Below are positions 1 to 5,571 of a stretch of 6,913 nucleotides of DNA, piece after piece. The notes under the pieces were generated by a model. It was not told the DNA's origin, searched no databases, and saw nothing but the letters and a program-made list of their open reading frames with translations. The number at the start of each line of letters is the position of its first letter. The first letter of the stretch is position 1. This stretch comes from Ferrovum sp. (lineage in GTDB: Bacteria > Pseudomonadota > Gammaproteobacteria > Burkholderiales > Ferrovaceae), in contig DAIDKJ010000067.1 in NCBI GenBank assembly GCA_027450105.1, positions 1 to 6,913 on the forward strand. The letters are read 5' to 3'. The translations under genes and the position numbers were made by a program.

Positions 1-451
1 GTTTGCCAGGGGCCACTTCCCGAATGCCCTTCCACAGGGCTTCGAAGGTGATGTCGCACAGACGCTTGGCCTGCTTGCTGGGCGTGCCCACACAAAACAT
101 GCGGCTGGTATCTCCGTGGAAACCCTCCTTGATGACGGTGATGTCCAGATTGACGATGTCGCCGTTTTTGAGGATGCGTGCACCGGGAATGCCGTGACAC
201 ACCTGATGATTGACCGAAGTACAAATGGATTTGGGGTACGGGGTATGTCCCGGGGGGCAGTAATGGAGCGGCGCCGGGATGGTGCCTTGTTCTTCCACCA
301 TGTAGGTGTGACAGAGGCGGTCCAGTTCTTCGGTGGTCACGCCCACGCGCACATGGGGGGTGATGAAGTCGAGCACCTCCGAGGCCAGCTTGCAGGCCAC
401 ACGCATGGCCTGGATTTCGTCGGGGGTTTTGGGGTGAATGGCGTTGGGCAT
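1..451 (-). CDS. map: Methionine aminopeptidase type I, N-terminal part (cut by window edge)
   Basis: Cytosolic metalloprotease that removes the initiator methionine from new proteins. The minus strand from the ATG at 451 reads 150 codons to the edge without a stop, beginning MPNAIHPKTPDEIQAMRVAC. The family landmarks are in order: CHGIPG (H86), NGDIVNLDITV with the first metal-binding aspartate (D103), and FHGDTSRMF with the second (D114). In E. coli Map the equivalent ligands are D97 and D108. The remaining ligands (one His, two Glu) lie in the C-terminal part outside the window. The start at 451 matches the usual family N-terminus; the ATG at 465 is out of frame. The Shine-Dalgarno is weak (GGA, 459-457). 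The gene is divergent from rpsB, as in many Proteobacteria. Family identity is certain from sequence; completeness cannot be judged. Confidence 0.97.
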   Translation of the reverse strand, partial: MPNAIHPKTPDEIQAMRVACKLASEVLDFITPHVRVGVTTEELDRLCHTYMVEEQGTIPAPLHYCPPGHTPYPKSICTSVNHQVCHGIPGARILKNGDIVNLDITVIKEGFHGDTSRMFCVGTPSKQAKRLCDITFEALWKGIREVAPGK

Positions 452-479
452 GGCGATCCGGACATAAGGGTGTTGCACG

Positions 480-507
480 ATTATAGCATTCAATGTTCGG
501 GCATCAG
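480..507 (-). promoter_or_regulatory. Probable extended -10 sigma-70 promoter for map
   Basis: On the minus strand TGCTATAAT (488-480) is a perfect -10 hexamer with an extended TGn element. With a 16-bp spacer the -35 would be CTGATG (507-502), a poor 3/6 match, which is common where TGn is present. Transcription would start near 473, giving map a leader of about 22 nt. The call rests on consensus matching and position; the start site is inferred. Confidence 0.6.
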
Positions 508-530
508 CGCTGCGACGCACAGCCGATCAT

Positions 531-572
531 CCATGGGGTACTGCCCCTCACCCATGGGGTACTGCCCCTCAC
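531..572. repeat. Exact 21-bp tandem duplication
   Basis: The 21-bp unit CCATGGGGTACTGCCCCTCA plus a final C occurs twice back to back, at 531-551 and 552-572, with no mismatch. Each unit contains the palindrome CCATGG and a dyad of GGGG and CCCC separated by TACTG. The 21-bp period is two helical turns, so the two dyads lie on the same DNA face. A partial copy, CCATGGGGT, recurs at 701-709 just before the rpsB -35. The array sits about 60-100 bp upstream of the inferred map start. It could be a pair of protein-binding sites or a recent slippage duplication; sequence alone cannot decide. Confidence 0.9.
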
Positions 573-621
573 GAATACTCGATCCCCCTGAATCGATCTC
601 CATGTGAGAGGCTTCTGGGGG

Positions 622-657
622 GGAAATGCGCGCGGTGCCTCACCAGCGGACATTTCC
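622..657. other. Imperfect 36-nt stem-loop between the divergent promoters
   Basis: GGAAATG (622-628) pairs perfectly with CATTTCC (651-657). After a 2x2 internal loop, CGC (631-633) pairs with GCG (646-648). After one bulged A (645), GGTG (634-637) pairs with CACC (641-644) around a CCT loop. That is 14 base pairs in all. No T-run follows on either strand, so it does not look like an intrinsic terminator. It lies upstream of the inferred rpsB start, so it may act as DNA (operator) or belong to an unrecognised transcript. Confidence 0.5.
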
Positions 658-713
658 ATATGGGAAGATACCGGACATGACTACTTTGCGCTAACAGCTT
701 CCATGGGGTGATC

Positions 714-742
714 TTGTTCCCTGCGTGCCGACATGCTAGAAT
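714..742 (+). promoter_or_regulatory. Probable rpsB-tsf operon promoter, extended -10 with GC-rich discriminator
   Basis: TGCTAGAAT (734-742) is an extended -10 with a 5/6 hexamer. TTGTTC (714-719) sits 17 bp upstream of the hexamer as a 3/6 -35. The following CCTGCGGC (743-750) is GC-rich, the type of discriminator tied to stringent (ppGpp) control of ribosomal operons. The inferred start near 749-750 gives a leader of about 175 nt. In Gammaproteobacteria rpsB is also known to use an extended -10 promoter. No experimental mapping is implied. Confidence 0.6.
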
Positions 743-844
743 CCTGCGGCTTTGTGCCCCCCAATTGGGTTTTTCTGGGGCATGACATCCGGCAGTCTGC
801 ATGGCTGTCGGTGGTGGCAGTGCCCTTTCACTGTCAATTCACAC

Positions 845-918
845 ATCGACCCGTATCCGGGTGCTCCAAACCGTTTGGAGTGTAGGGGGTCGATGGCGGC
901 TTAACCCGAATCGAGGAG
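845..918 (+). promoter_or_regulatory. Structured rpsB leader, candidate S2 autoregulatory element
   Basis: ATCGACCC (845-852) pairs with GGGTCGAT (887-894) as an 8-bp perfect stem. It encloses CTCCAAA (864-870) paired with TTTGGAG (874-880) around a CCG loop. CGGGT (858-862), unpaired in that fold, can pair with ACCCG at 904-908 to form a pseudoknot that ends four bases before the Shine-Dalgarno GAGGAG (913-918). CGGGT can instead pair locally with ACCCG at 849-853, which breaks the outer stem. Ribosomal protein S2 is known to repress its own mRNA through a structured leader in enteric bacteria. That this leader does the same is inferred from position and folding. Confidence 0.5.
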
Positions 919-923
919 TCAAC

Positions 924-1676
924 ATGTCTGTTACCATGCGTCAAATGTTGGAAGCGGGGGTGCACTTTGGACACCAAACCCGTTACTGGAACCCCAAGAT
1001 GGCCCCCTTCATTTTTGGCCATCGCAACAAAATCCACATCATCAACCTGGAAAAAACGCTTCCCATGTATCAGGAAGCCATGGCGTTCGTGCGTAAGCTC
1101 TCGGCCAACAAGGGTACCGTGCTGTTTGTGGGAACCAAGCGTCAGGCCCGTGAAATCGTGCGCGAAGAAGCCCTGCGCGCGGGTTCGCCCTTCGTGGACC
1201 ATCGCTGGCTGGGGGGTATGCTCACCAATTTCAAGACCGTCAAGCAGTCCATCAAACGCCTGCATGACCTGACCCAAATGACGGCCGATGGCTCACTGGA
1301 ACGGCTGTCCAAAAAAGAAGCCCTGGATTATCAGCGCGAACTGGAAAAACTGGAGCGCAGCCTGGGCGGCATCAAGGACATGGGCGGGGTTCCCGATGCC
1401 CTGTTCGTGATCGATGTGGGCTACCAGAAAAATGCCATCGTGGAAGCGCGCAAGTTGGGCATTCCCATCATCGGCATCGTGGACACCAATAATTCGGTGG
1501 AAGGGATCGACTATGTCATTCCGGGTAACGATGACTCCACCCGGGCCATTCGTCTTTATGCCCGCGGTGTGGCGGATGCCATTCTGGAGGGTCGGGCCCA
1601 GTCCATCAACGAACTGGTGACGGCGGAAGAATTCGTGGAAGAAGACGAAACCCAGGCGCCTGCGGCGGGCGAATAG
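924..1676 (+). CDS. rpsB: 30S ribosomal protein S2
   Basis: Component of the small ribosomal subunit, bound at the junction of head and body on the solvent side and assembled late together with S1. The 250-residue product (E. coli about 241) begins MSVTMRQMLEAGVHFGHQTR. It carries the S2 landmarks GHRNKIHIINLEKT (32-45), VLFVGTKRQA (66-75), VDHRWLGGMLTNFKT (91-105), a charged coiled-coil stretch (about 125-150), PDALFVID (157-164) and IDYVIPGNDDS (195-205). An acidic tail (235-250) follows. The frame stays open back to an ATG at 801, but 924 is chosen for its GAGGAG 5 nt upstream and its family-typical N-terminus. It is the first gene of the operon, 116 bp before tsf. One small oddity is NSVEGIDY, where relatives usually have proline in place of V192. 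Confidence 0.98.
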   Translation: MSVTMRQMLEAGVHFGHQTRYWNPKMAPFIFGHRNKIHIINLEKTLPMYQEAMAFVRKLSANKGTVLFVGTKRQAREIVREEALRAGSPFVDHRWLGGMLTNFKTVKQSIKRLHDLTQMTADGSLERLSKKEALDYQRELEKLERSLGGIKDMGGVPDALFVIDVGYQKNAIVEARKLGIPIIGIVDTNNSVEGIDYVIPGNDDSTRAIRLYARGVADAILEGRAQSINELVTAEEFVEEDETQAPAAGE

Positions 1677-1729
1677 TCTGGCGCAGGGCTCTGGCGCAAG
1701 TCGTTGGGCAGGAAGTGAGAAATCTGTAC

Positions 1730-1772
1730 GGATGTCCGGCACATGGAGGACATCCTCGACCGCAGGGTGCGG
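1730..1772 (+). promoter_or_regulatory. Two consecutive hairpins in the rpsB-tsf spacer
   Basis: GGATGTCC (1730-1737) pairs perfectly with GGACATCC (1748-1755) around a 10-nt loop. Four bases later CCGCA (1760-1764) pairs with TGCGG (1768-1772) around GGG. There is no T-run after either, so these are not classical terminators. The second stem ends ten bases before the tsf Shine-Dalgarno (1782-1785). Likely roles are an RNA processing or stability element, or adjustment of EF-Ts output relative to S2. The stems are seen directly; the function is inferred. Confidence 0.45.
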
Positions 1773-1792
1773 GATATTGATGGAGTATGGAA

Positions 1793-2671
1793 ATGGCGGA
1801 AATTACCGCATCGATGGTGAAAGAACTGCGTGAAATGACGGGTCTGGGCATGATGGAATGCAAAAAAGCCCTGACCGAAGCCCAAGGCGACCTCAAAGCG
1901 GCCGAAGACTTGCTGCGCATTCGCAGTGGCGCCAAAGCCAGCAAGGCGGCGGGGCGTATTGCGGCCGAGGGTGTGGTGGCTTCCTGGGTGGCGGGTGACG
2001 GCAAGCTGGGCGCTCTGGTGGAAGTCAACTGCGAAACAGACTTTGTGGCCAAAAACGAGGATTTCATCGCGTTTGCCCGCCTGGCGGCCGAGCAGGTGGC
2101 CCAGCAAAACCCTGCGGACGTGGACAGCCTGGTGCAACACACGCTGCCCCAGGGCGAATCGCTGGAATCCCTGCGCAAGGCGCTGGTCATGAAGCTGGGT
2201 GAAAACATCACGCTGCGGCGCTTCGATCGCTTCCAGGCCAGCGGACGCTTGGCGCAATACCTGCACGGCACTCGCATTGGGGTGATGCTGGATCTGGTGG
2301 GCGGAGATGAAAGCCTGGGCCGGGATCTGGCCATGCATGTGGCGGCCAGCAAACCGGTGTGCGTGTCGAAGGAACAGGTGCCCGCCGACCTGCTGCGCAA
2401 GGAACGGGACATCTATACCGCCCAGGCCGCCGAGTCGGGCAAGCCGGCGGATATCGTGGCACGCATGGTGGAAGGGCGCATCGTCAAGTATCTGGCCGAA
2501 GTCACCTTGCTGGGTCAACCCTTCGTCAAGAACCCGGACCAGACCGTGGAACAGTTGCTTGCCGCCCGCCAGGCCAAGGTGGAACGCTTTGCGCTGATGG
2601 TGGTGGGTGAAGGGCTGGAAAAGAAAGTCGACAACTTTGCTGCCGAAGTGGCTGCCGCAGCCGGGGTCTGA
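1793..2671 (+). CDS. tsf: Translation elongation factor Ts
   Basis: Cytosolic guanine nucleotide exchange factor that strips GDP from EF-Tu so it can rebind GTP and aminoacyl-tRNA. The 292-residue product (E. coli 283) opens with the UBA-like domain, MAEITASMVKELREMTGLGM, running into the first family signature ending at KKAL (24-27). The second signature, EVNCETDFVAK (77-87), includes the TDF motif (82-84) that inserts into EF-Tu. The core repeats and the C-terminal module follow (about 140-292). An in-frame ATG at 1787 would add two residues, but it is 1 nt from GGAG (1782-1785); 1793 has normal 7-nt spacing and the family N-terminus. It follows rpsB in the same operon and ends 15 bp before pyrH. 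Confidence 0.98.
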   Translation: MAEITASMVKELREMTGLGMMECKKALTEAQGDLKAAEDLLRIRSGAKASKAAGRIAAEGVVASWVAGDGKLGALVEVNCETDFVAKNEDFIAFARLAAEQVAQQNPADVDSLVQHTLPQGESLESLRKALVMKLGENITLRRFDRFQASGRLAQYLHGTRIGVMLDLVGGDESLGRDLAMHVAASKPVCVSKEQVPADLLRKERDIYTAQAAESGKPADIVARMVEGRIVKYLAEVTLLGQPFVKNPDQTVEQLLAARQAKVERFALMVVGEGLEKKVDNFAAEVAAAAGV

Positions 2672-2686
2672 GGAAATCTCCCGCCC

Positions 2687-3400
2687 ATGAAACCGGCCTA
2701 TCAACGCGTGCTGCTCAAGCTCTCTGGCGAGGCTTTGATGGGCCCCGATCCCTATGGGATCAACCGTGCTACCATCGAAGCCATCGTGGCAGAGGTGGCC
2801 GCCATTACGCGTATGGGCGTGCAGGTGGGCGTGGTCATCGGCGGCGGAAACATTTTTCGGGGAGTGGCCCTGGGGGCCAAGGGCATGGACCGGGCCACCG
2901 CCGATTATATGGGCATGCTGGCCACCGTGATGAATGCCCTGGCCTTGCAGGATGCCATGCGCCGGGTGGATGTGGTGAGTCGGGTGCAATCGGCACTCAA
3001 TTTGGAACAGGTGGCCGAACCCTACATACGGGGCAAGGCCCTGCGCTATCTGGAGGAGGGAAAAGTGGTCATTTTTGCAGCTGGTACCGGCAATCCCTTC
3101 TTTACCACGGACACAGCAGCTGCCTTGCGGGGCATGGAGATGAGCGCCCAGGTGGTGCTCAAGGGAACCAAGGTGGATGGCATCTATACGGCCGACCCCC
3201 TCAAAGACCCTCTGGCCACCCGCTATGAGCGCCTCACCTTCGAGGAGGCCATCGTCAATAATTTGAAAGTCATGGATGCCACGGCGCTAACCCTGTGCCG
3301 CGATCAGAATCTTCCTATTTGCGTGTTCAGCATTTTCAAACCGGGCGCTCTGAAACGGGTGGTCATGGGAGAGGCTGAAGGCACCTTCGTAACCCACTGA
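2687..3400 (+). CDS. pyrH: Uridylate kinase (UMP kinase)
   Basis: Phosphorylates UMP to UDP with ATP, an essential step of pyrimidine nucleotide synthesis. Bacterial PyrH is a hexamer of the amino-acid-kinase fold, typically activated by GTP and inhibited by UTP. The 237 residues match the usual length of about 240. Visible motifs are LLKLSGEAL (9-17, phosphate binding), VVIGGGNIFRG (49-59), DYMGMLATVMNALALQ (73-88), GTGNPFFTTDTAAALR (133-148, UMP binding) and KGTKVDGIYTADP (159-171, ATP site). The only Shine-Dalgarno visible is AGGA (2671-2674), which overlaps the tsf stop and lies 12 nt from the ATG. Translation may therefore lean on ribosomes finishing tsf. The product feeds UTP and CTP pools used by CdsA and the cell-wall enzymes. 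Confidence 0.98.
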   Translation: MKPAYQRVLLKLSGEALMGPDPYGINRATIEAIVAEVAAITRMGVQVGVVIGGGNIFRGVALGAKGMDRATADYMGMLATVMNALALQDAMRRVDVVSRVQSALNLEQVAEPYIRGKALRYLEEGKVVIFAAGTGNPFFTTDTAAALRGMEMSAQVVLKGTKVDGIYTADPLKDPLATRYERLTFEEAIVNNLKVMDATALTLCRDQNLPICVFSIFKPGALKRVVMGEAEGTFVTH

Positions 3401-3421
3401 GCGGATTTGGAGTACACAATC

Positions 3422-3979
3422 ATGATTGCTGATGTCAAAAAATCGGCCGAACAGAAAATGCACAAATCGGTGGAAACGTTGAAAGTGGATCTGGGCAAAG
3501 TGCGCACCGGTCGGGCTCACGCCGGTCTGCTGGATCACGTGCGCGTGGATTATTACGGAACTCCCACCCCCATCAATCAAGTGGCCGGCGTCAATTTGAT
3601 CGATGCGCGGACCATTGGCGTGTCTCCCTACGAAAAGAAAATGGTGGGCGCCATCGAAAAAGCCATTCGCGATGCCGATCTGGGATTGAATCCCTCCACC
3701 CAGGGGGATCTGATCCGTGTGCCCATGCCCTCCCTCACCGAGGAGCGCCGTCGCGATCTTACCAAAGTGGTGAAGGCGGAAGCGGAAAACGCGCGCGTGG
3801 CCATTCGCAACGTGCGCCGGGATGCGCTGGCACAACTCAAGGACTTGCAGAAAGCAAAAACCATTTCCGAGGACGATGAACGCCGCGCCCAGGAAGAGAT
3901 TCAAAAACTCACCGATCGTCACGTGAGCGACATCGATAAGTTGCTGGCCGTCAAGGAATCCGAACTGATGGCCGTTTAA
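3422..3979 (+). CDS. frr: Ribosome recycling factor
   Basis: Cytosolic protein shaped like a tRNA. With EF-G it splits post-termination ribosomes so the subunits can be reused. The product is 185 residues, the same length as E. coli RRF. Landmarks are KVRTGRAHAGLLD (26-38), DYYGTPTPINQVA (43-55, hinge and domain II), PSLTEERRRDLTK (103-115), ARVAIRNVRRDA (124-135, with the arginines contacting rRNA) and ISEDDERRAQEEIQKLTD (148-165). The start MIADVKK at 3422 has GGAG (3409-3412) 9 nt upstream. A TTG at 3407 would add five residues but overlaps that ribosome-binding site, so it is rejected. The gene lies 21 bp after pyrH and 36 bp before uppS. Confidence 0.98.
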   Translation: MIADVKKSAEQKMHKSVETLKVDLGKVRTGRAHAGLLDHVRVDYYGTPTPINQVAGVNLIDARTIGVSPYEKKMVGAIEKAIRDADLGLNPSTQGDLIRVPMPSLTEERRRDLTKVVKAEAENARVAIRNVRRDALAQLKDLQKAKTISEDDERRAQEEIQKLTDRHVSDIDKLLAVKESELMAV

Positions 3980-4015
3980 GGCCTGACGGATACCCGGACG
4001 CGGTTCGCAGCGCGC

Positions 4016-4756
4016 ATGACGCTTAGTTCCACACTTACGATTCCCACCACGGGGGCCATTCCCCGGCATGTGGCCGTCATCATGGACGGCAATGGGCGCT
4101 GGGCGCGACAGCGCCTGTTACCGCGCATTGCCGGACATCGGCGCGGCAGCGAAACCGTGCGCAAATTGGTCCAGCAGGCCTCTGGGCTGGGTGTGGAATA
4201 CCTGACCCTGTTTGCCTTCAGCAGCGAAAACTGGCGCCGTCCCCCCGAAGAAGTGGGCATGCTCATGCAGCTCTTCATCACCAATCTGGAAAATGAAATC
4301 CAGCGCATGCATGCCGCCCAAATCCGGCTGCGCATCATTGGCGACCAAGGTCCCTTGGGTACACGCCTGCAAACCCTGATCGCCGAATCCCAGCAACTGA
4401 CCCATGCCAATACCGGGCTGACCCTGACCGTGGCGGTAAACTACGGCGGACGCTGGGACATTCTGCAAGCGCTCAACGCCCTGCTGCGGGAACATCCGGA
4501 AAAACAGCAAGAAGGCATTCGCGAAATCGACCTGCAACCCTATCTGTCCATGGGGGATGCGCCAGAACCGGATTTGTTCATTCGCACCGGGGGAGAACAG
4601 CGCATCAGCAACTTCCTGCTCTGGCAGCTGGCCTATACCGAGCTGTATTTTACCGAGACCCTCTGGCCCGATTTTGACCGGAAGAGCTTTCTGCAGGCCA
4701 TTGAATCCTATCAAAAGCGCCAACGGCGCTTTGGGCGCACGGGAGACCAATGCTAG
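4016..4756 (+). CDS. uppS: Di-trans,poly-cis-undecaprenyl-diphosphate synthase
   Basis: Cis-prenyltransferase that adds eight isopentenyl diphosphates to farnesyl diphosphate. It makes the C55 carrier lipid used for peptidoglycan and other envelope polymers, and acts at the cytoplasmic membrane face. The 246 residues (E. coli 253) carry all conserved regions: HVAVIMDGNGRWA (18-30) with catalytic D24, GHRRG (40-44), LFAFSSENWRRP (65-76), VNYGGRWDI (141-149) and DLFIRTGGEQRISNFLLW (186-203) with the pyrophosphate-binding arginines R190 and R196, then E209. No clear Shine-Dalgarno precedes the ATG, and no alternative start lies between the frr stop and 4016, so initiation may be weak or coupled to frr. 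The last 7 nt overlap cdsA. Dxr, two genes on, supplies its isoprenoid precursors. Confidence 0.97.
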   Translation: MTLSSTLTIPTTGAIPRHVAVIMDGNGRWARQRLLPRIAGHRRGSETVRKLVQQASGLGVEYLTLFAFSSENWRRPPEEVGMLMQLFITNLENEIQRMHAAQIRLRIIGDQGPLGTRLQTLIAESQQLTHANTGLTLTVAVNYGGRWDILQALNALLREHPEKQQEGIREIDLQPYLSMGDAPEPDLFIRTGGEQRISNFLLWQLAYTELYFTETLWPDFDRKSFLQAIESYQKRQRRFGRTGDQC

Positions 4757-5571
4757 GCACCCGAATCCTGACGGCACTGGTGCTGCTGGGCCTGTTGGGA
4801 ACAGGGCTGTTGCGCGCTCCGCCCTGGTTCTGGACCGCTCTGGTGGGGCTCATGGTGGTGATTTCCCTGTGGGAATGGTGTGACCTGGCAACTTTTGACA
4901 CTACCGGGCGGGTCATCTTTTTCACATCGTCTTTGCTGCTGGTAGGCTGGGTCGGGCTAAATGGAGAACTGGCCGATGCCGCCCAGGCCGTGCTGCAACT
5001 GCTCTCCGTTCTGTTCTGGGTGGGCGTGGTGCCCCTCTGGCTCAAAGGCCGCTGGCGCGTGGATCATATTCCCACGCTCGCCTTGACCGGCTGGGTCGTG
5101 ATTCTGCCCACCGGATATGCCCTGCTGACCTTGCGTAATCTGGACCCCTGGACCCTGTTGCTGTTCATGGGCATCGTTTGGGTGTCGGACACCTGTGCGT
5201 ATTTTGTGGGACGCAGCCTGGGGCGCCATAAACTGGCGCCTGATATCAGCCCGGGAAAAACCTGGGAGGGAGTGGCCGGCGCCTTGCTGGGAGTGGGGCT
5301 GTATGCCCTGTACTTTTGGCACGCAGCGCCCCAAAGCAGCGCAGTATGGGCCAAGCTGCTGCATCGTTTGGGGCGTCTGTGGTTTGTGCTGGTCTTTGTG
5401 CTGGCCGTGTTGGGCATTCTGGGGGATTTGTTCGAATCCTGGATCAAACGCTGTGCCGGGGTGAAGGATAGTGGCAAAGTCCTGCCGGGACACGGGGGCC
5501 TGCTGGACCGGATCGACGCGCTGACGGCCACCCTGCCGCTGGCCGCCCTTCTGGCCAGCGAGTTGACATGA
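4750..5571 (+). CDS. cdsA: Phosphatidate cytidylyltransferase (CDP-diacylglycerol synthase)
   Basis: Integral inner-membrane enzyme that condenses CTP and phosphatidate to CDP-diacylglycerol and pyrophosphate, the branch point for phosphatidylethanolamine, phosphatidylglycerol and cardiolipin. The 273 residues are largely hydrophobic, with about seven or eight likely membrane segments (roughly 5-22, 26-41, 55-70, 80-98, 108-126, 133-147, 172-190 and 208-224). Conserved parts are VSDTCAYFVGR (145-155), SPGKTWEG (167-174) and the C-terminal family signature at 230-256, which fits fully: S230, K233-R234, K239-D240, the PGHGG at 246-250 and D253-R254-I255-D256. Its ATG lies inside the end of uppS (7-nt overlap), with GGGAG (4741-4745) 4 nt upstream. 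It overlaps dxr by 4 nt at its stop. Confidence 0.97.
   Translation: MLGTRILTALVLLGLLGTGLLRAPPWFWTALVGLMVVISLWEWCDLATFDTTGRVIFFTSSLLLVGWVGLNGELADAAQAVLQLLSVLFWVGVVPLWLKGRWRVDHIPTLALTGWVVILPTGYALLTLRNLDPWTLLLFMGIVWVSDTCAYFVGRSLGRHKLAPDISPGKTWEGVAGALLGVGLYALYFWHAAPQSSAVWAKLLHRLGRLWFVLVFVLAVLGILGDLFESWIKRCAGVKDSGKVLPGHGGLLDRIDALTATLPLAALLASELT

Larger units (their letters stand above)
452..923. other. Divergent map/rpsB intergenic control region
   Basis: This 472-bp stretch has no convincing protein gene. From left to right it holds the map leader and promoter (near 480-507), a 21-bp exact tandem duplication (531-572), a near-repeat TCGATCCCC / TCGATCTCC (579-587 and 593-601), an imperfect 36-nt hairpin (622-657) overlapping the palindrome CCATATGG (656-663), a third CCATGGGGT (701-709), the rpsB promoter (714-742) and a long structured rpsB leader. 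A minus-strand open frame of 77 codons (569-802) crosses the rpsB promoter and resembles nothing I know. A plus-strand frame of 40 codons (782-904) lies in the leader. The region looks like a regulatory hub rather than a decayed gene. Confidence 0.8.

Noticed and set aside
116..607. Plus-strand 163-codon open frame opposite map
   Set aside because: It is the antisense shadow of map, rich in His and Gly as such shadows often are, and its end runs through the 21-bp repeats.
755..782. Possible attenuator or terminator in the rpsB leader (TGCCCC with GGGGCA; CCCAATTGGG followed by five T)
   Set aside because: The stem next to the T-run is only 3 bp with an AATT loop, too weak for an intrinsic terminator. 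The outer 6-bp stem has no following T-run.
569..802. Minus-strand 77-codon open frame in the intergenic region
   Set aside because: It crosses the rpsB promoter, its product has no recognisable motif, and its composition looks like random translation.
789..811. Stem CCGGCAG (789-795) with CTGTCGG (805-811) in the early leader
   Set aside because: It is a 7-bp stem with one G-U pair and a 9-nt loop. It is plausible but unremarkable, and I see no link to the ribosome-binding site.
801..923. In-frame 41-codon N-terminal extension of rpsB from an ATG at 801
   Set aside because: It has no good ribosome-binding site, does not resemble S2, and runs through the structured leader. The ATG at 924 has GAGGAG at ideal spacing and the typical S2 start.
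1556..2989. Minus-strand 477-codon open frame across rpsB, tsf and pyrH
   Set aside because: It is a long antisense shadow of three well-supported genes in GC-rich DNA, with histidine-rich, low-information protein sequence.
3407..3421. Upstream TTG start for frr adding five residues
   Set aside because: It overlaps the GGAG that serves the ATG at 3422, and RRF proteins typically begin as seen from 3422.
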